From the NCBI GenBank assembly GCA_015065395.1, contig SVQJ01000094.1:1-6735 (forward strand): a stretch of DNA of 6,735 nt. Reading direction: 5' to 3'. How positions within the stretch are numbered: the first letter of the stretch is position 1; each line of letters starts with the position of its first letter. A program made the position numbers and the translations under genes. This document shows positions 1-5,260 of the stretch, piece after piece. Origin of the DNA: Oscillospiraceae bacterium (GTDB taxonomy: Bacteria; Bacillota; Clostridia; Oscillospirales; CAG-272). The notes under the pieces are model-generated. The model was not told the DNA's origin, ran no database searches, and saw only the letters and a program-made list of their open reading frames with translations.

Positions 1-1
1 C

Positions 2-178
2 TGGAACTACGACAATGACAACTTCAAGGTGTTATCTGAGGCTGACATCATGATCTCGGATTATTCCAGCGTTATCCTTCATGTTTTCTCACCCGAATCC
101 CGTGATTTCTATAAGTTGGAAAAGCTTTACAGCGAGGGAGACGAGGTTTCCATTGAGGATATCCTCACCGAAGACTGA
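2..178 (+). CDS. C-terminal fragment of a CDP-glycerol glycerophosphotransferase-like protein (5' end outside window)
   Basis: The frame is open from the left edge and ends at TGA 176-178, giving 58 residues. The fragment contains NFKVLSEADIMISDYSSVI, which matches the well-known (S/T)DYSSV block of the TagB/TagF family. That family transfers glycerol-phosphate from CDP-glycerol during teichoic-acid or related surface-polymer synthesis at the inner face of the membrane. In family members this block is normally followed by an FDF/DKP-type segment and more than 100 further residues. Here only about 35 residues follow (LHVFSPESRDFYKLEKLY, then an acidic tail), so the C-terminus looks shortened or replaced. 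The assignment rests on one motif and the N-terminal part is not visible. It could be a decayed gene, a divergent glycosyltransferase or an assembly deletion. It lies 45 bp upstream of leuS in the same direction. Confidence 0.5.
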   Translation, partial: WNYDNDNFKVLSEADIMISDYSSVILHVFSPESRDFYKLEKLYSEGDEVSIEDILTED

Positions 179-186
179 GCTTCGGT
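167..186 (+). other. stem-loop spanning the stop codon of the upstream gene
   Basis: ACCGAAG (167-173) pairs perfectly with CTTCGGT (180-186), leaving a 6-nt loop that contains most of the TGA stop codon. The following bases (TACATAAAAATG) contain no T-run, so this is a poor intrinsic terminator. It may be a weak 3'-end or processing structure between the upstream gene and leuS, or chance. Confidence 0.3.
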
Positions 187-213
187 TACATAAAAATGAA
201 AATAAATCCTTTT

Positions 214-217
214 GGAG
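214..217 (+). promoter_or_regulatory. ribosome binding site that fixes the leuS start
   Basis: GGAG lies 6 nt before ATG 224. An in-frame TTG at 212 would extend the protein by four residues, but it sits on the Shine-Dalgarno itself and has none of its own. ATG 224 is therefore the start. Confidence 0.8.
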
Positions 218-223
218 ATAGAT

Positions 224-2626
224 ATGAAATACGATTTTAGAGAAATTGAAGCCAAATGGCAGAAAAAATGGGAAGATGAGAAGGCTTTTGAGGCTGTGGA
301 CTTTTCCGAAAAGCCCAAGTTCTTCTCCATGGTAGAGTTCCCCTATCCCAGCGGCGCAGGTATGCACGTTGGCCATATCAAGGCATATTCCGGCCTTGAG
401 GTTATTTCCCGAAAAAGAAGAATGCAGGGATATAATGTTCTTTTCCCTATAGGCTTTGATGCATTCGGTCTTCCTACAGAAAACTATGCGATCAAAACCA
501 ATACCCATCCTCGCCTTGTGACCGATAAGAATATTGCAAACTTTACAAATCAGCTGAAAAGAGTAGGCTTCTCCTTTGACTGGTCAAGAGTTATAGATAC
601 CACCGAGGAAGACTACTATAAGTGGACTCAGTGGATATTCAGAAAGATGTTTGATAACGGTCTGGTATTCCGCGATAAGGCACTTGTAAACTATTGCCCC
701 TCCTGTAAGGTAGTCCTTTCCAATGAGGATTCCCAGGGCGGCAAATGCGATATCTGCCATTCCGATATAATCCAGAAATCCAAGGATGTTTGGTATCTCC
801 GTATAACCGAGTATGCCGATAAGCTTCTTCAGGGACTTGAAGGGGTGGACTATCTTCCCAATATCAAGATGCAGCAGGAGAACTGGATAGGTAAATCCAC
901 GGGTGCATTCGTAAAGTTTGCACTTAAAGAGACCGAGGAGCTTCTCACTGTTTATACCACCCGTCCCGATACACTTTTCGGTGTAACCTTTATGGTAATG
1001 GCTCCCGAGCATCCCATTATCGATAAGTATGCCCATAAGATCGGCAATATGGATGAGATACTTGCATACAGAGCCGAGTGCGCTAAGAAGACCGAGTTTG
1101 AAAGAACTCAGCTTATTAAGGATAAGACAGGAGTTTGCATTAACGGCTTCAAGGCTGTCAATCCCGTGAACGGCAAGGAAATTCCTGTTTATATCTCTGA
1201 CTACGTTATGATGGGATATGGCACCGGTGCCATCATGGCAGTTCCCGCGCATGACCAGAGAGACTACGATTTTGCAAAGAAATTCGGCATTGATATTATC
1301 GAGGTCATCAAGGGCGGAAATATCGCAGTTGAAGCTTATGCCGGCGACGGCGAAATGGTGAATTCCGATTTCCTTAACGGCTTCACAAATAAAAAGGACT
1401 CTATCAGAAGAATGATAGAGGAGCTTGAGAAGAAGGGCCTCGGAGAGGGCGGCGTTCAGTATAAGATGAAGGACTGGGCGTTTAACCGTCAGCGTTATTG
1501 GGGTGAGCCTATTCCCATCGTTCATTGCGAAAAATGCGGAATCGTGGGCGTTCCTTACGAGGAGCTTCCCTTGCGCCTTCCTCCCATGGAGAACTTCGAG
1601 CCCGGCCAGGGCGGCGAGAGCCCTCTTGCAACCCTTGAGGATTTCGTAAATTGCACTTGTCCCAAGTGCGGTGCTAAGGCAAGAAGAGAAACAGATACGA
1701 TGCCTCAGTGGGCAGGCTCTTCATGGTATTTCCTCAGATATATCGATCCCAAAAACTCAGAAAAGTTTGCGGATATGGATAAGATGAAGTATTGGCTTCC
1801 CGTGGATTGGTATAACGGTGGCATGGAGCACGTTACCCGTCACATGATCTACTCTCGCTTCTGGCATCATTTCCTTTATGATATCGGTGAGGTTCCTTGC
1901 GCAGAGCCCTATGCAAAGAGAACCGCACAGGGACTTATTCTTGGACCTGACGGGGATAAGATGTCCAAATCCAAGGGTAATGTAGTAGACCCTAACGACG
2001 TGGTCGATACCTACGGTGCAGACGTTCTCCGCGTTTACGTTCTCTTTATGGGTGATTACGAAAGTGCAACCCCCTGGAATGACAGCAGCATGAAGGGCTG
2101 TAAGAGGTTCCTTGACAGAGTTGCAGGCCTTTGCGATATGGCAAAGGGAAGCGGTGCAACGAGCGCACTTGAGAGTGCATTCCATAAGACCATCAAGAAG
2201 GTAACAAACGATATCGAGTCCATGAAGTTCAATACGGGTATCGCGGCAATGATGGCACTTATCAACGATATTTACGATCACGGCTCTCTCACCGTTGACG
2301 AGCTTAAGATATTTGCTTCTCTCCTTTGTCCCTATGCACCTCACCTTTGTGAGGAGATATGGGAAAGCGTTGGCGGCGAGGGACTGCTGTGTCTTGCACC
2401 CTGGCCCGAGTATGATGAGGCTAAAACAGTTGACGCAACTATTGAGATCGCAGTTCAGATCTCCGGAAAACTTCGCGGTACAGTGACCATTTCCAAGGAT
2501 GCAGATAAGGATACCGCTATTGCTGCCGCAAAGGCAGATGAAAAGATCAAGGCAGCCCTTGAAGGAAAAGCTATCATCAAAGAGATCTATGTTCCCGGTA
2601 AGATCGTGAATATAGTTGCAAAATAA
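224..2626 (+). CDS. leuS: leucyl-tRNA synthetase
   Basis: This 800-residue cytoplasmic class I aminoacyl-tRNA synthetase charges tRNA-Leu with leucine using ATP. The N-terminus MKYDFREIEAKWQKKWE is typical of the family. The HIGH-type signature is HVGH at residues 48-51, inside PYPSGAGMHVGH. The KMSKS signature is at 579-583. The CP1 editing domain shows TTRPDTLFG (245-253) and GYGTGAIMAVPAHDQRD (about 331-347). Two zinc knuckles are visible: C158/C161/C175/C178, and C435/C438 with C479/C482. DTMPQWAGSSWYFLRY and a complete C-terminal tRNA-binding domain ending in VPGKIVNIVAK complete the protein. The length is normal and the frame intact. It ends in tandem stops TAA TAG. No intrinsic terminator is evident before the rpsU promoter. 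The 45-nt upstream gap is too short for a T-box leader, so leuS is probably co-transcribed with the gene upstream or uses a promoter within it. Confidence 0.97.
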   Translation: MKYDFREIEAKWQKKWEDEKAFEAVDFSEKPKFFSMVEFPYPSGAGMHVGHIKAYSGLEVISRKRRMQGYNVLFPIGFDAFGLPTENYAIKTNTHPRLVTDKNIANFTNQLKRVGFSFDWSRVIDTTEEDYYKWTQWIFRKMFDNGLVFRDKALVNYCPSCKVVLSNEDSQGGKCDICHSDIIQKSKDVWYLRITEYADKLLQGLEGVDYLPNIKMQQENWIGKSTGAFVKFALKETEELLTVYTTRPDTLFGVTFMVMAPEHPIIDKYAHKIGNMDEILAYRAECAKKTEFERTQLIKDKTGVCINGFKAVNPVNGKEIPVYISDYVMMGYGTGAIMAVPAHDQRDYDFAKKFGIDIIEVIKGGNIAVEAYAGDGEMVNSDFLNGFTNKKDSIRRMIEELEKKGLGEGGVQYKMKDWAFNRQRYWGEPIPIVHCEKCGIVGVPYEELPLRLPPMENFEPGQGGESPLATLEDFVNCTCPKCGAKARRETDTMPQWAGSSWYFLRYIDPKNSEKFADMDKMKYWLPVDWYNGGMEHVTRHMIYSRFWHHFLYDIGEVPCAEPYAKRTAQGLILGPDGDKMSKSKGNVVDPNDVVDTYGADVLRVYVLFMGDYESATPWNDSSMKGCKRFLDRVAGLCDMAKGSGATSALESAFHKTIKKVTNDIESMKFNTGIAAMMALINDIYDHGSLTVDELKIFASLLCPYAPHLCEEIWESVGGEGLLCLAPWPEYDEAKTVDATIEIAVQISGKLRGTVTISKDADKDTAIAAAKADEKIKAALEGKAIIKEIYVPGKIVNIVAK

Positions 2627-2648
2627 TAGTAAAAATTAAAAATAACGC

Positions 2649-2677
2649 TTGACAATAAAGGATTTGCACGATATAAT
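2649..2677 (+). promoter_or_regulatory. consensus sigma-A promoter for rpsU
   Basis: TTGACA (2649-2654) and TATAAT (2672-2677) are both perfect and are separated by the optimal 17 bp. They lie 20 bp after the leuS stop. Transcription would start near 2684, giving a 5' leader of about 54 nt ahead of rpsU. Confidence 0.9.
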
Positions 2678-2684
2678 ATTTAGG

Positions 2685-2702
2685 AAGTGCAATTCGGCAC
2701 TT
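2685..2702 (+). other. hairpin at the predicted 5' end of the rpsU mRNA
   Basis: AAGTGC (2685-2690) pairs with GCACTT (2697-2702) across a 6-nt loop and is followed by TT. The stem begins within a base or two of the predicted transcription start. A 5'-terminal stem of this kind could protect the mRNA. The T-run is only four bases and the stem is short, so termination here is unlikely. Confidence 0.4.
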
Positions 2703-2737
2703 TTCCATGGCGAAAGCGAAGGGAGGGAAACAGAACA

Positions 2738-2914
2738 ATGGCAGAAATTAGAGTAAAAGAGAACGAATCTCTTGATAGCGCGCTTCGTCGCTTTAAGCGT
2801 CAGTGCCAGAGATCCGGTATCCAGGCCGAGCTTCGCAAAAGAGAATGCTACGAAAAGCCCAGCGTAAAGAGAAAGAAGAAGTCTGAGGCAGCAAGAAAGC
2901 GTAAGTTCAAGTAA
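2738..2914 (+). CDS. rpsU: 30S ribosomal protein S21
   Basis: This 58-residue basic protein is a component of the 30S subunit platform, near the 3' end of 16S rRNA. The sequence MAEIRVKENESLDSALRRFKRQ, the ELRKRECYEKPSVKRKKKSEAARKR block and the lysine/arginine-rich C-terminus are diagnostic of bacterial S21, and the length is typical of Firmicutes. The start is ATG 2738, preceded by GGGAGG at 2721-2726 (11-nt spacing). An upstream in-frame GTG at 2687 would add 17 residues (MQFGTFPWRKRREGNRT) not expected in S21, and it lies inside the 5' hairpin, so it was rejected. The gene has its own consensus promoter and a hairpin terminator just after the stop. Confidence 0.97.
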   Translation: MAEIRVKENESLDSALRRFKRQCQRSGIQAELRKRECYEKPSVKRKKKSEAARKRKFK

Positions 2915-2922
2915 TTCATTTG

Positions 2923-2955
2923 GCGGCTGACGAATGTCAGCCGCTATTTGTTTTT
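2923..2955 (+). terminator. intrinsic terminator after rpsU
   Basis: GCGGCTGAC (2923-2931) pairs perfectly over 9 bp with GTCAGCCGC (2936-2944) across the loop GAAT. The tract TATTTGTTTTT follows. The T-run abuts the GGAGG of the next gene, so the dehydrogenase is expressed either by read-through of this terminator or from a promoter I could not identify. Confidence 0.85.
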
Positions 2956-2964
2956 GGAGGAAAT

Positions 2965-3912
2965 ATGAAAATCGTACTTTTAGACAGTGCAACTCTTGGA
3001 GCTGACCTTGATCTTTCCCCCCTCGGCAAATTCGGAGAGGTCGTTGCCTATCCGTCTACTGAGCCCGGGCTTGTGCGTGAGAGAATAGAGGACGCCGATT
3101 TCGTAATTGTGAATAAGGTAAAGCTCAATGAAAGTACTGTAGGTGATAATTCAACGCTTAAGCTTGTATGCATCGCCGCAACAGGCTTTGATAACGTTGA
3201 TCTCGGATTTATGAAGAGTAAGGGAATAGGAGTTTGTAACGTGGTTGGATATTCCACCGATAGCGTAGCACAGCTCACCGTGTCAATGGTGCTCTCCCTG
3301 GCAACTCATCTTCCCGAGTACAATTCATTCGTTGAGGAAGGGAAATATTCCGAGGGAAACGTGGCAAATAAGCTCACCCCCGTGTATCATGAGATAGCAG
3401 GAAAGACCTGGGGGATCGTGGGCCTCGGTAATATCGGCAAAAAGGTGGCGGCTGTGGCAGAGGCCTTCGGATGTAAAGTGATCGCCAATAAAAGAACCCC
3501 TGATCCTGAGTATAATTGCACCGATATCGATACTCTTTGCCGCGTGGCGGATATTATAACCATCCATACACCGCTTAATGAAGGAACGAGGAACCTCATC
3601 ACAAAGGAGCGCATCTCCGCGATGAAAAAAGATGCCATCGTTGTAAACGTTGCAAGGGGCGCTGTGGTGGATGAGGCTGCACTTTGCGAAGCTGTCAAAA
3701 ACGGAGATATTGGCGGTATCGGGGTGGATGTATATTCTCAGGAGCCATTCAAAGCTGATAGTCCGTATTATAAGGTAAAGGATCTTGCAAACGTTTGCCT
3801 CACTCCCCACATGGCATGGGGTTCATACGAGGCACGGGTTCGTTGCCTTAGTGATATGATAAAGAGCATGGAAGCCTTTATTGCAGGTGAAAAAAGATCA
3901 AGGCTCGTGTAA
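2965..3912 (+). CDS. D-isomer-specific 2-hydroxyacid dehydrogenase (glycerate dehydrogenase/hydroxypyruvate reductase-like)
   Basis: This 315-residue cytosolic enzyme is predicted to interconvert a 2-keto acid and a D-2-hydroxy acid using NAD(P)H. The split substrate-binding domain is recognisable from IAATGFDNVDL, and the Rossmann domain from GLGNIG at residues 153-158. The family's catalytic triad is complete: Arg231 in NVARGAVVDE, Glu260 in DVYSQEPF and His282 in TPHMAW. The start is ATG 2965, with GGAGG 4 nt upstream; a longer in-frame start at 2920 would run through the rpsU terminator. The usual acidic residue after the second beta strand is replaced by N-K-R (VIANKRT), which hints at NADP(H) use. 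Substrate (hydroxypyruvate, glyoxylate, 3-phosphoglycerate or a branched-chain keto acid) cannot be fixed from sequence, so no symbol is given. It follows rpsU by 50 bp and is closed by a strong terminator. Confidence 0.9.
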   Translation: MKIVLLDSATLGADLDLSPLGKFGEVVAYPSTEPGLVRERIEDADFVIVNKVKLNESTVGDNSTLKLVCIAATGFDNVDLGFMKSKGIGVCNVVGYSTDSVAQLTVSMVLSLATHLPEYNSFVEEGKYSEGNVANKLTPVYHEIAGKTWGIVGLGNIGKKVAAVAEAFGCKVIANKRTPDPEYNCTDIDTLCRVADIITIHTPLNEGTRNLITKERISAMKKDAIVVNVARGAVVDEAALCEAVKNGDIGGIGVDVYSQEPFKADSPYYKVKDLANVCLTPHMAWGSYEARVRCLSDMIKSMEAFIAGEKRSRLV

Positions 3913-3921
3913 AATAAAAAT

Positions 3922-3951
3922 GAATAATTCCCAAGTCTTTGGGGAAAAATA
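3922..3951 (+). promoter_or_regulatory. candidate forespore (sigma-F-like) promoter for spoIIR
   Basis: GAATA (3922-3926), 15 bp, then GGGAAAAATA (3942-3951). The -10 region fits the Bacillus subtilis sigma-F consensus GGnrAnAnTw at every specified position, and the -35 fits GywTA except at one position. Known biology supports it, since spoIIR is transcribed by sigma-F in the forespore. The start would fall near 3957-3959, at the end of the left arm of the terminator hairpin. The region is A-rich, so a chance match is possible. Confidence 0.45.
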
Positions 3952-3983
3952 CCGTACCGAAAAAGAAAGGTACGGTATTTTTT
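3945..3983 (+). terminator. strong intrinsic terminator after the dehydrogenase gene, overlapping the spoIIR leader
   Basis: TACCGTACC (3950-3958) pairs perfectly with GGTACGGTA (3969-3977) over a 10-nt A-rich loop. Five further A-T pairs (3945-3949 with 3978-3982) and a six-T tract (3978-3983) complete a classical terminator. The spoIIR ATG starts on the next base. Confidence 0.9.
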
Positions 3984-4577
3984 ATGGTAAAAGCAATAGG
4001 AGCATTTTGTATATCATTTCTTTTAGCGTTTGTACTTATGTCGTTCCTTCCTGTGAACGGGGAAGAGGAGATTTACGAAAACATGATACGCCTTCATGTT
4101 ATTGCGAATTCCGACAGCGCGGAGGATCAAAGCCTTAAGCTTAAGGTGAGGGATGCAATTTTGGACAGTGTTGAAGGCATGGAGCTAAACAGCATGGATG
4201 AAGCCTGCAATGAGATGGAAAAATCCATTGAAAGACTTGAAAAATGCGCAAATGATGTGATACTGGCGGAGGGCTATGATTATCCGGTGAATATAGTTTT
4301 GGGAAAAGAGAATTATCCTGAAAGGGTCTATGAGGGCTTTACATTGCCTGAAGGCACGTATATTTCATTGCAGGTAAAAATAGGATCTGCGGGGGGGAAG
4401 AATTGGTGGTGCGTGCTGTTTCCTCCCTTGTGTACAACGAGCGCCATGGAAAGGGAAGAAAGCTTTATTGCCGCAGGTTTTACCGGAGAGCAATATGAAA
4501 CTATAACGAAGCCGGAAAAGAAAAGCTATAAGATAAAATTCAAGATCGTTGAAATAATAAAGAATCTGTTTGATTGA
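3984..4577 (+). CDS. spoIIR: stage II sporulation protein R
   Basis: This 197-residue secreted signalling protein is made in the forespore. In B. subtilis SpoIIR crosses into the intermembrane space and activates the protease SpoIIGA, which processes pro-sigma-E in the mother cell. Residues 3-24 form a hydrophobic signal or anchor segment. The family signatures are clear: IRLHVIANSDSAEDQ (35-49) followed by LKLKVRDAIL, and KNWWCVLFPPLC (139-150). The frame is intact and the length about normal. ATG 3984 is chosen because it keeps the export signal, but its ribosome binding site is weak and distant (AAAGG 3966-3970, 13-nt spacing). An in-frame TTG at 3939 would place coding sequence across the terminator. 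Gene placement immediately after the terminator suggests an independent, sporulation-specific promoter. Confidence 0.95.
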   Translation: MVKAIGAFCISFLLAFVLMSFLPVNGEEEIYENMIRLHVIANSDSAEDQSLKLKVRDAILDSVEGMELNSMDEACNEMEKSIERLEKCANDVILAEGYDYPVNIVLGKENYPERVYEGFTLPEGTYISLQVKIGSAGGKNWWCVLFPPLCTTSAMEREESFIAAGFTGEQYETITKPEKKSYKIKFKIVEIIKNLFD

Positions 4578-4632
4578 TAGGTTAAATGTTAGAGAAGACC
4601 GTTGTGGGAGAGACCTGTTTTTAACAGTTGGC

Positions 4633-4653
4633 AAGCTGAAAATTCGGCTTTTT
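4633..4653 (+). terminator. weak intrinsic terminator downstream of spoIIR
   Basis: AAGCTGA (4633-4639) pairs with TCGGCTT (4644-4650), including one G-T wobble, across a 4-nt loop. Five T residues (4649-4653) follow or overlap the stem end. It lies 56 bp after the spoIIR stop. Confidence 0.55.
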
Positions 4654-4702
4654 GAGAGTATAAAAATATGGAAAAAATATTTCAAAAAAATAAAAAATTG
4701 TA

Positions 4703-4731
4703 TTGACAAATAATAAGTCCCATGCTATAAT
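4703..4731 (+). promoter_or_regulatory. consensus sigma-A promoter of the tRNA operon with UP-like A-tracts
   Basis: TTGACA (4703-4708) and TATAAT (4726-4731) are perfect with a 17-bp spacer. About 50 bp immediately upstream (4655-4702) are rich in phased A- and T-tracts, as in UP elements of stable-RNA promoters. Predicted initiation near 4738 leaves a leader of only about 6 nt before tRNA-Met. Confidence 0.9.
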
Positions 4732-4743
4732 AATCAAGCGCGT

Positions 4744-4820
4744 GGCGGAATAGCTCAGCTGGCTAGAGCAATCGGTTCATACCCGATAGGTCGTGGGTTC
4801 AAGTCCAACTTCCGCTACCA
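4744..4820 (+). tRNA. tRNA-Met (anticodon CAT), elongator type
   Basis: The 77-nt cloverleaf includes an encoded CCA. The acceptor GGCGGAA pairs with TTCCGCT, including a G1-U72 wobble common in Firmicutes tRNA-Met. The D-arm is GCTC...GAGC. The anticodon stem ATCGG/CCGAT encloses loop TTCATAC with CAT at 4778-4780. The loop context GGTTCATACCC matches elongator tRNA-Met rather than initiator (no C1-A72) or the lysidine tRNA-Ile (usually CTCATAA). The T-arm GTGGG/CCAAC has one G51-A63 mismatch. The CCA is directly followed by tRNA-Glu. Confidence 0.93.
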
Positions 4821-4895
4821 GGCCCGTTGGTCAAGAGGTTAAGACACCGCCCTTTCACGGCAGTAACGGGGGTTCGATTCCCCCACGGGTCACCA
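4821..4895 (+). tRNA. tRNA-Glu (anticodon TTC)
   Basis: The 75-nt cloverleaf includes an encoded CCA. The acceptor GGCCCGT pairs with ACGGGTC, with one G-U wobble. Anticodon loop CTTTCAC carries TTC. The T-arm is GGGGG/CCCCC with loop TTCGATT. The anticodon stem CCGCC/GGCAG has a C28-A42 mismatch where Firmicutes tRNA-Glu usually has C-G. There is no spacer after the preceding tRNA-Met, so RNase P cleavage at 4820/4821 would directly release the CCA end of tRNA-Met. Confidence 0.93.
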
Positions 4896-4900
4896 AAAAG

Positions 4901-4939
4901 GAAACGACAATTTTCGAAAGAAGATTGTCGTTTCTTTTT
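4901..4939 (+). terminator. strong intrinsic terminator of the tRNA operon
   Basis: GAAACGACAAT (4901-4911) pairs perfectly over 11 bp with ATTGTCGTTTC (4924-4934) across a 12-nt loop and is followed by TTTTT. It begins 5 nt after the tRNA-Glu CCA. Confidence 0.93.
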
Positions 4940-4950
4940 GTTCTCTTCAT

Positions 4951-4978
4951 TTTTCTCTTTTCGATTTTCTCTTTTCTC
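4951..4978 (+). repeat. four-copy heptamer tandem repeat in a pyrimidine-rich tract
   Basis: Four contiguous 7-mers read TTTTCTC, TTTTCGA, TTTTCTC, TTTTCTC; only copy two deviates. It sits in a longer pyrimidine-rich stretch (about 4925-4980) just after the tRNA terminator. No coding role is apparent. Confidence 0.7.
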
Positions 4979-5076
4979 TCAAATAGTCGTTTTCGGAGAT
5001 AAATAATGGAGAAGTGAGAAAAAATTATCCAAGCCAAAATAATCAGATTAAAAATGAATTAATTATCAAACCTTTT

Positions 5077-5101
5077 TCCGGTTCCGGACACTATATTAGT
5101 G
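5077..5101. repeat. two abutting short inverted repeats
   Basis: TCCGG-TT-CCGGA (5077-5088) is directly followed by CACTA-TAT-TAGTG (5089-5101). Each is a perfect 5-bp dyad. Function is unknown, and dyads this short can arise by chance. Confidence 0.45.
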
Positions 5102-5149
5102 AAGGATCAAAGAAGGCGATAGGATAAGATGTAAATTAGTAAATATAAG

Positions 5150-5185
5150 TCCTTTCAAAAGCTTGATTTCAGGCTGTTGAAAGGA
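5150..5185 (+). other. long stem-loop in the intergenic region, terminator-like
   Basis: TCCTTTCAA (5150-5158) pairs with TTGAAAGGA (5177-5185). After one A-G mismatch the stem continues as AGCTTG (5160-5165) with CAGGCT (5170-5175), including one wobble, around loop ATTT. That is 15 pairs in 36 nt, followed by TTTTGCTTTA. It could end an unannotated small transcript starting between about 4980 and 5140 or form part of a structured leader. I see no clear promoter upstream of it. Confidence 0.5.
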
Positions 5186-5196
5186 TTTTGCTTTAC

Positions 5197-5218
5197 CCGT
5201 CAAATTACGGTTTGACGG
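5197..5218 (+). other. 8-bp perfect stem-loop
   Basis: CCGTCAAA (5197-5204) pairs with TTTGACGG (5211-5218) across loop TTACGG. There is no T-run after it, so it is not an intrinsic terminator. The right arm overlaps a GGAG that could serve a 14-codon ORF starting at 5229. Confidence 0.5.
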
Positions 5219-5260
5219 AGCGATGAAAATGTTTTCTCCAAAGCTGTCTTTTCAACTCTT

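Noticed and set aside
584..1525. Long minus-strand ORF (313 codons) inside leuS
   Set aside because: It is fully antisense to conserved leuS sequence, has no recognisable domain and is explained by codon bias of the real gene. The same holds for the minus ORF at 1757-2344.
2687..2737. N-terminal extension of S21 from GTG 2687
   Set aside because: It would start inside the 5' hairpin just after the predicted transcription start, lacks a ribosome binding site and adds residues atypical of S21.
3881..4138. 85-codon plus-strand ORF overlapping the dehydrogenase end and the spoIIR start
   Set aside because: It crosses the strong terminator in a different frame from spoIIR and shows no family features, so it is a frame shadow.
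5008..5019. GGAG followed by ATG GAG AAG TGA, a three-codon ORF
   Set aside because: Too short to support, and most likely chance in purine-rich sequence.
4793..5037. Short ORFs on both strands across the tRNAs and their terminator (for example, the minus ORF ending in TRGGIEPP)
   Set aside because: They read through tRNA T-arms and the terminator. RGGIEPP-type peptides are a familiar artefact of translating tRNA genes.
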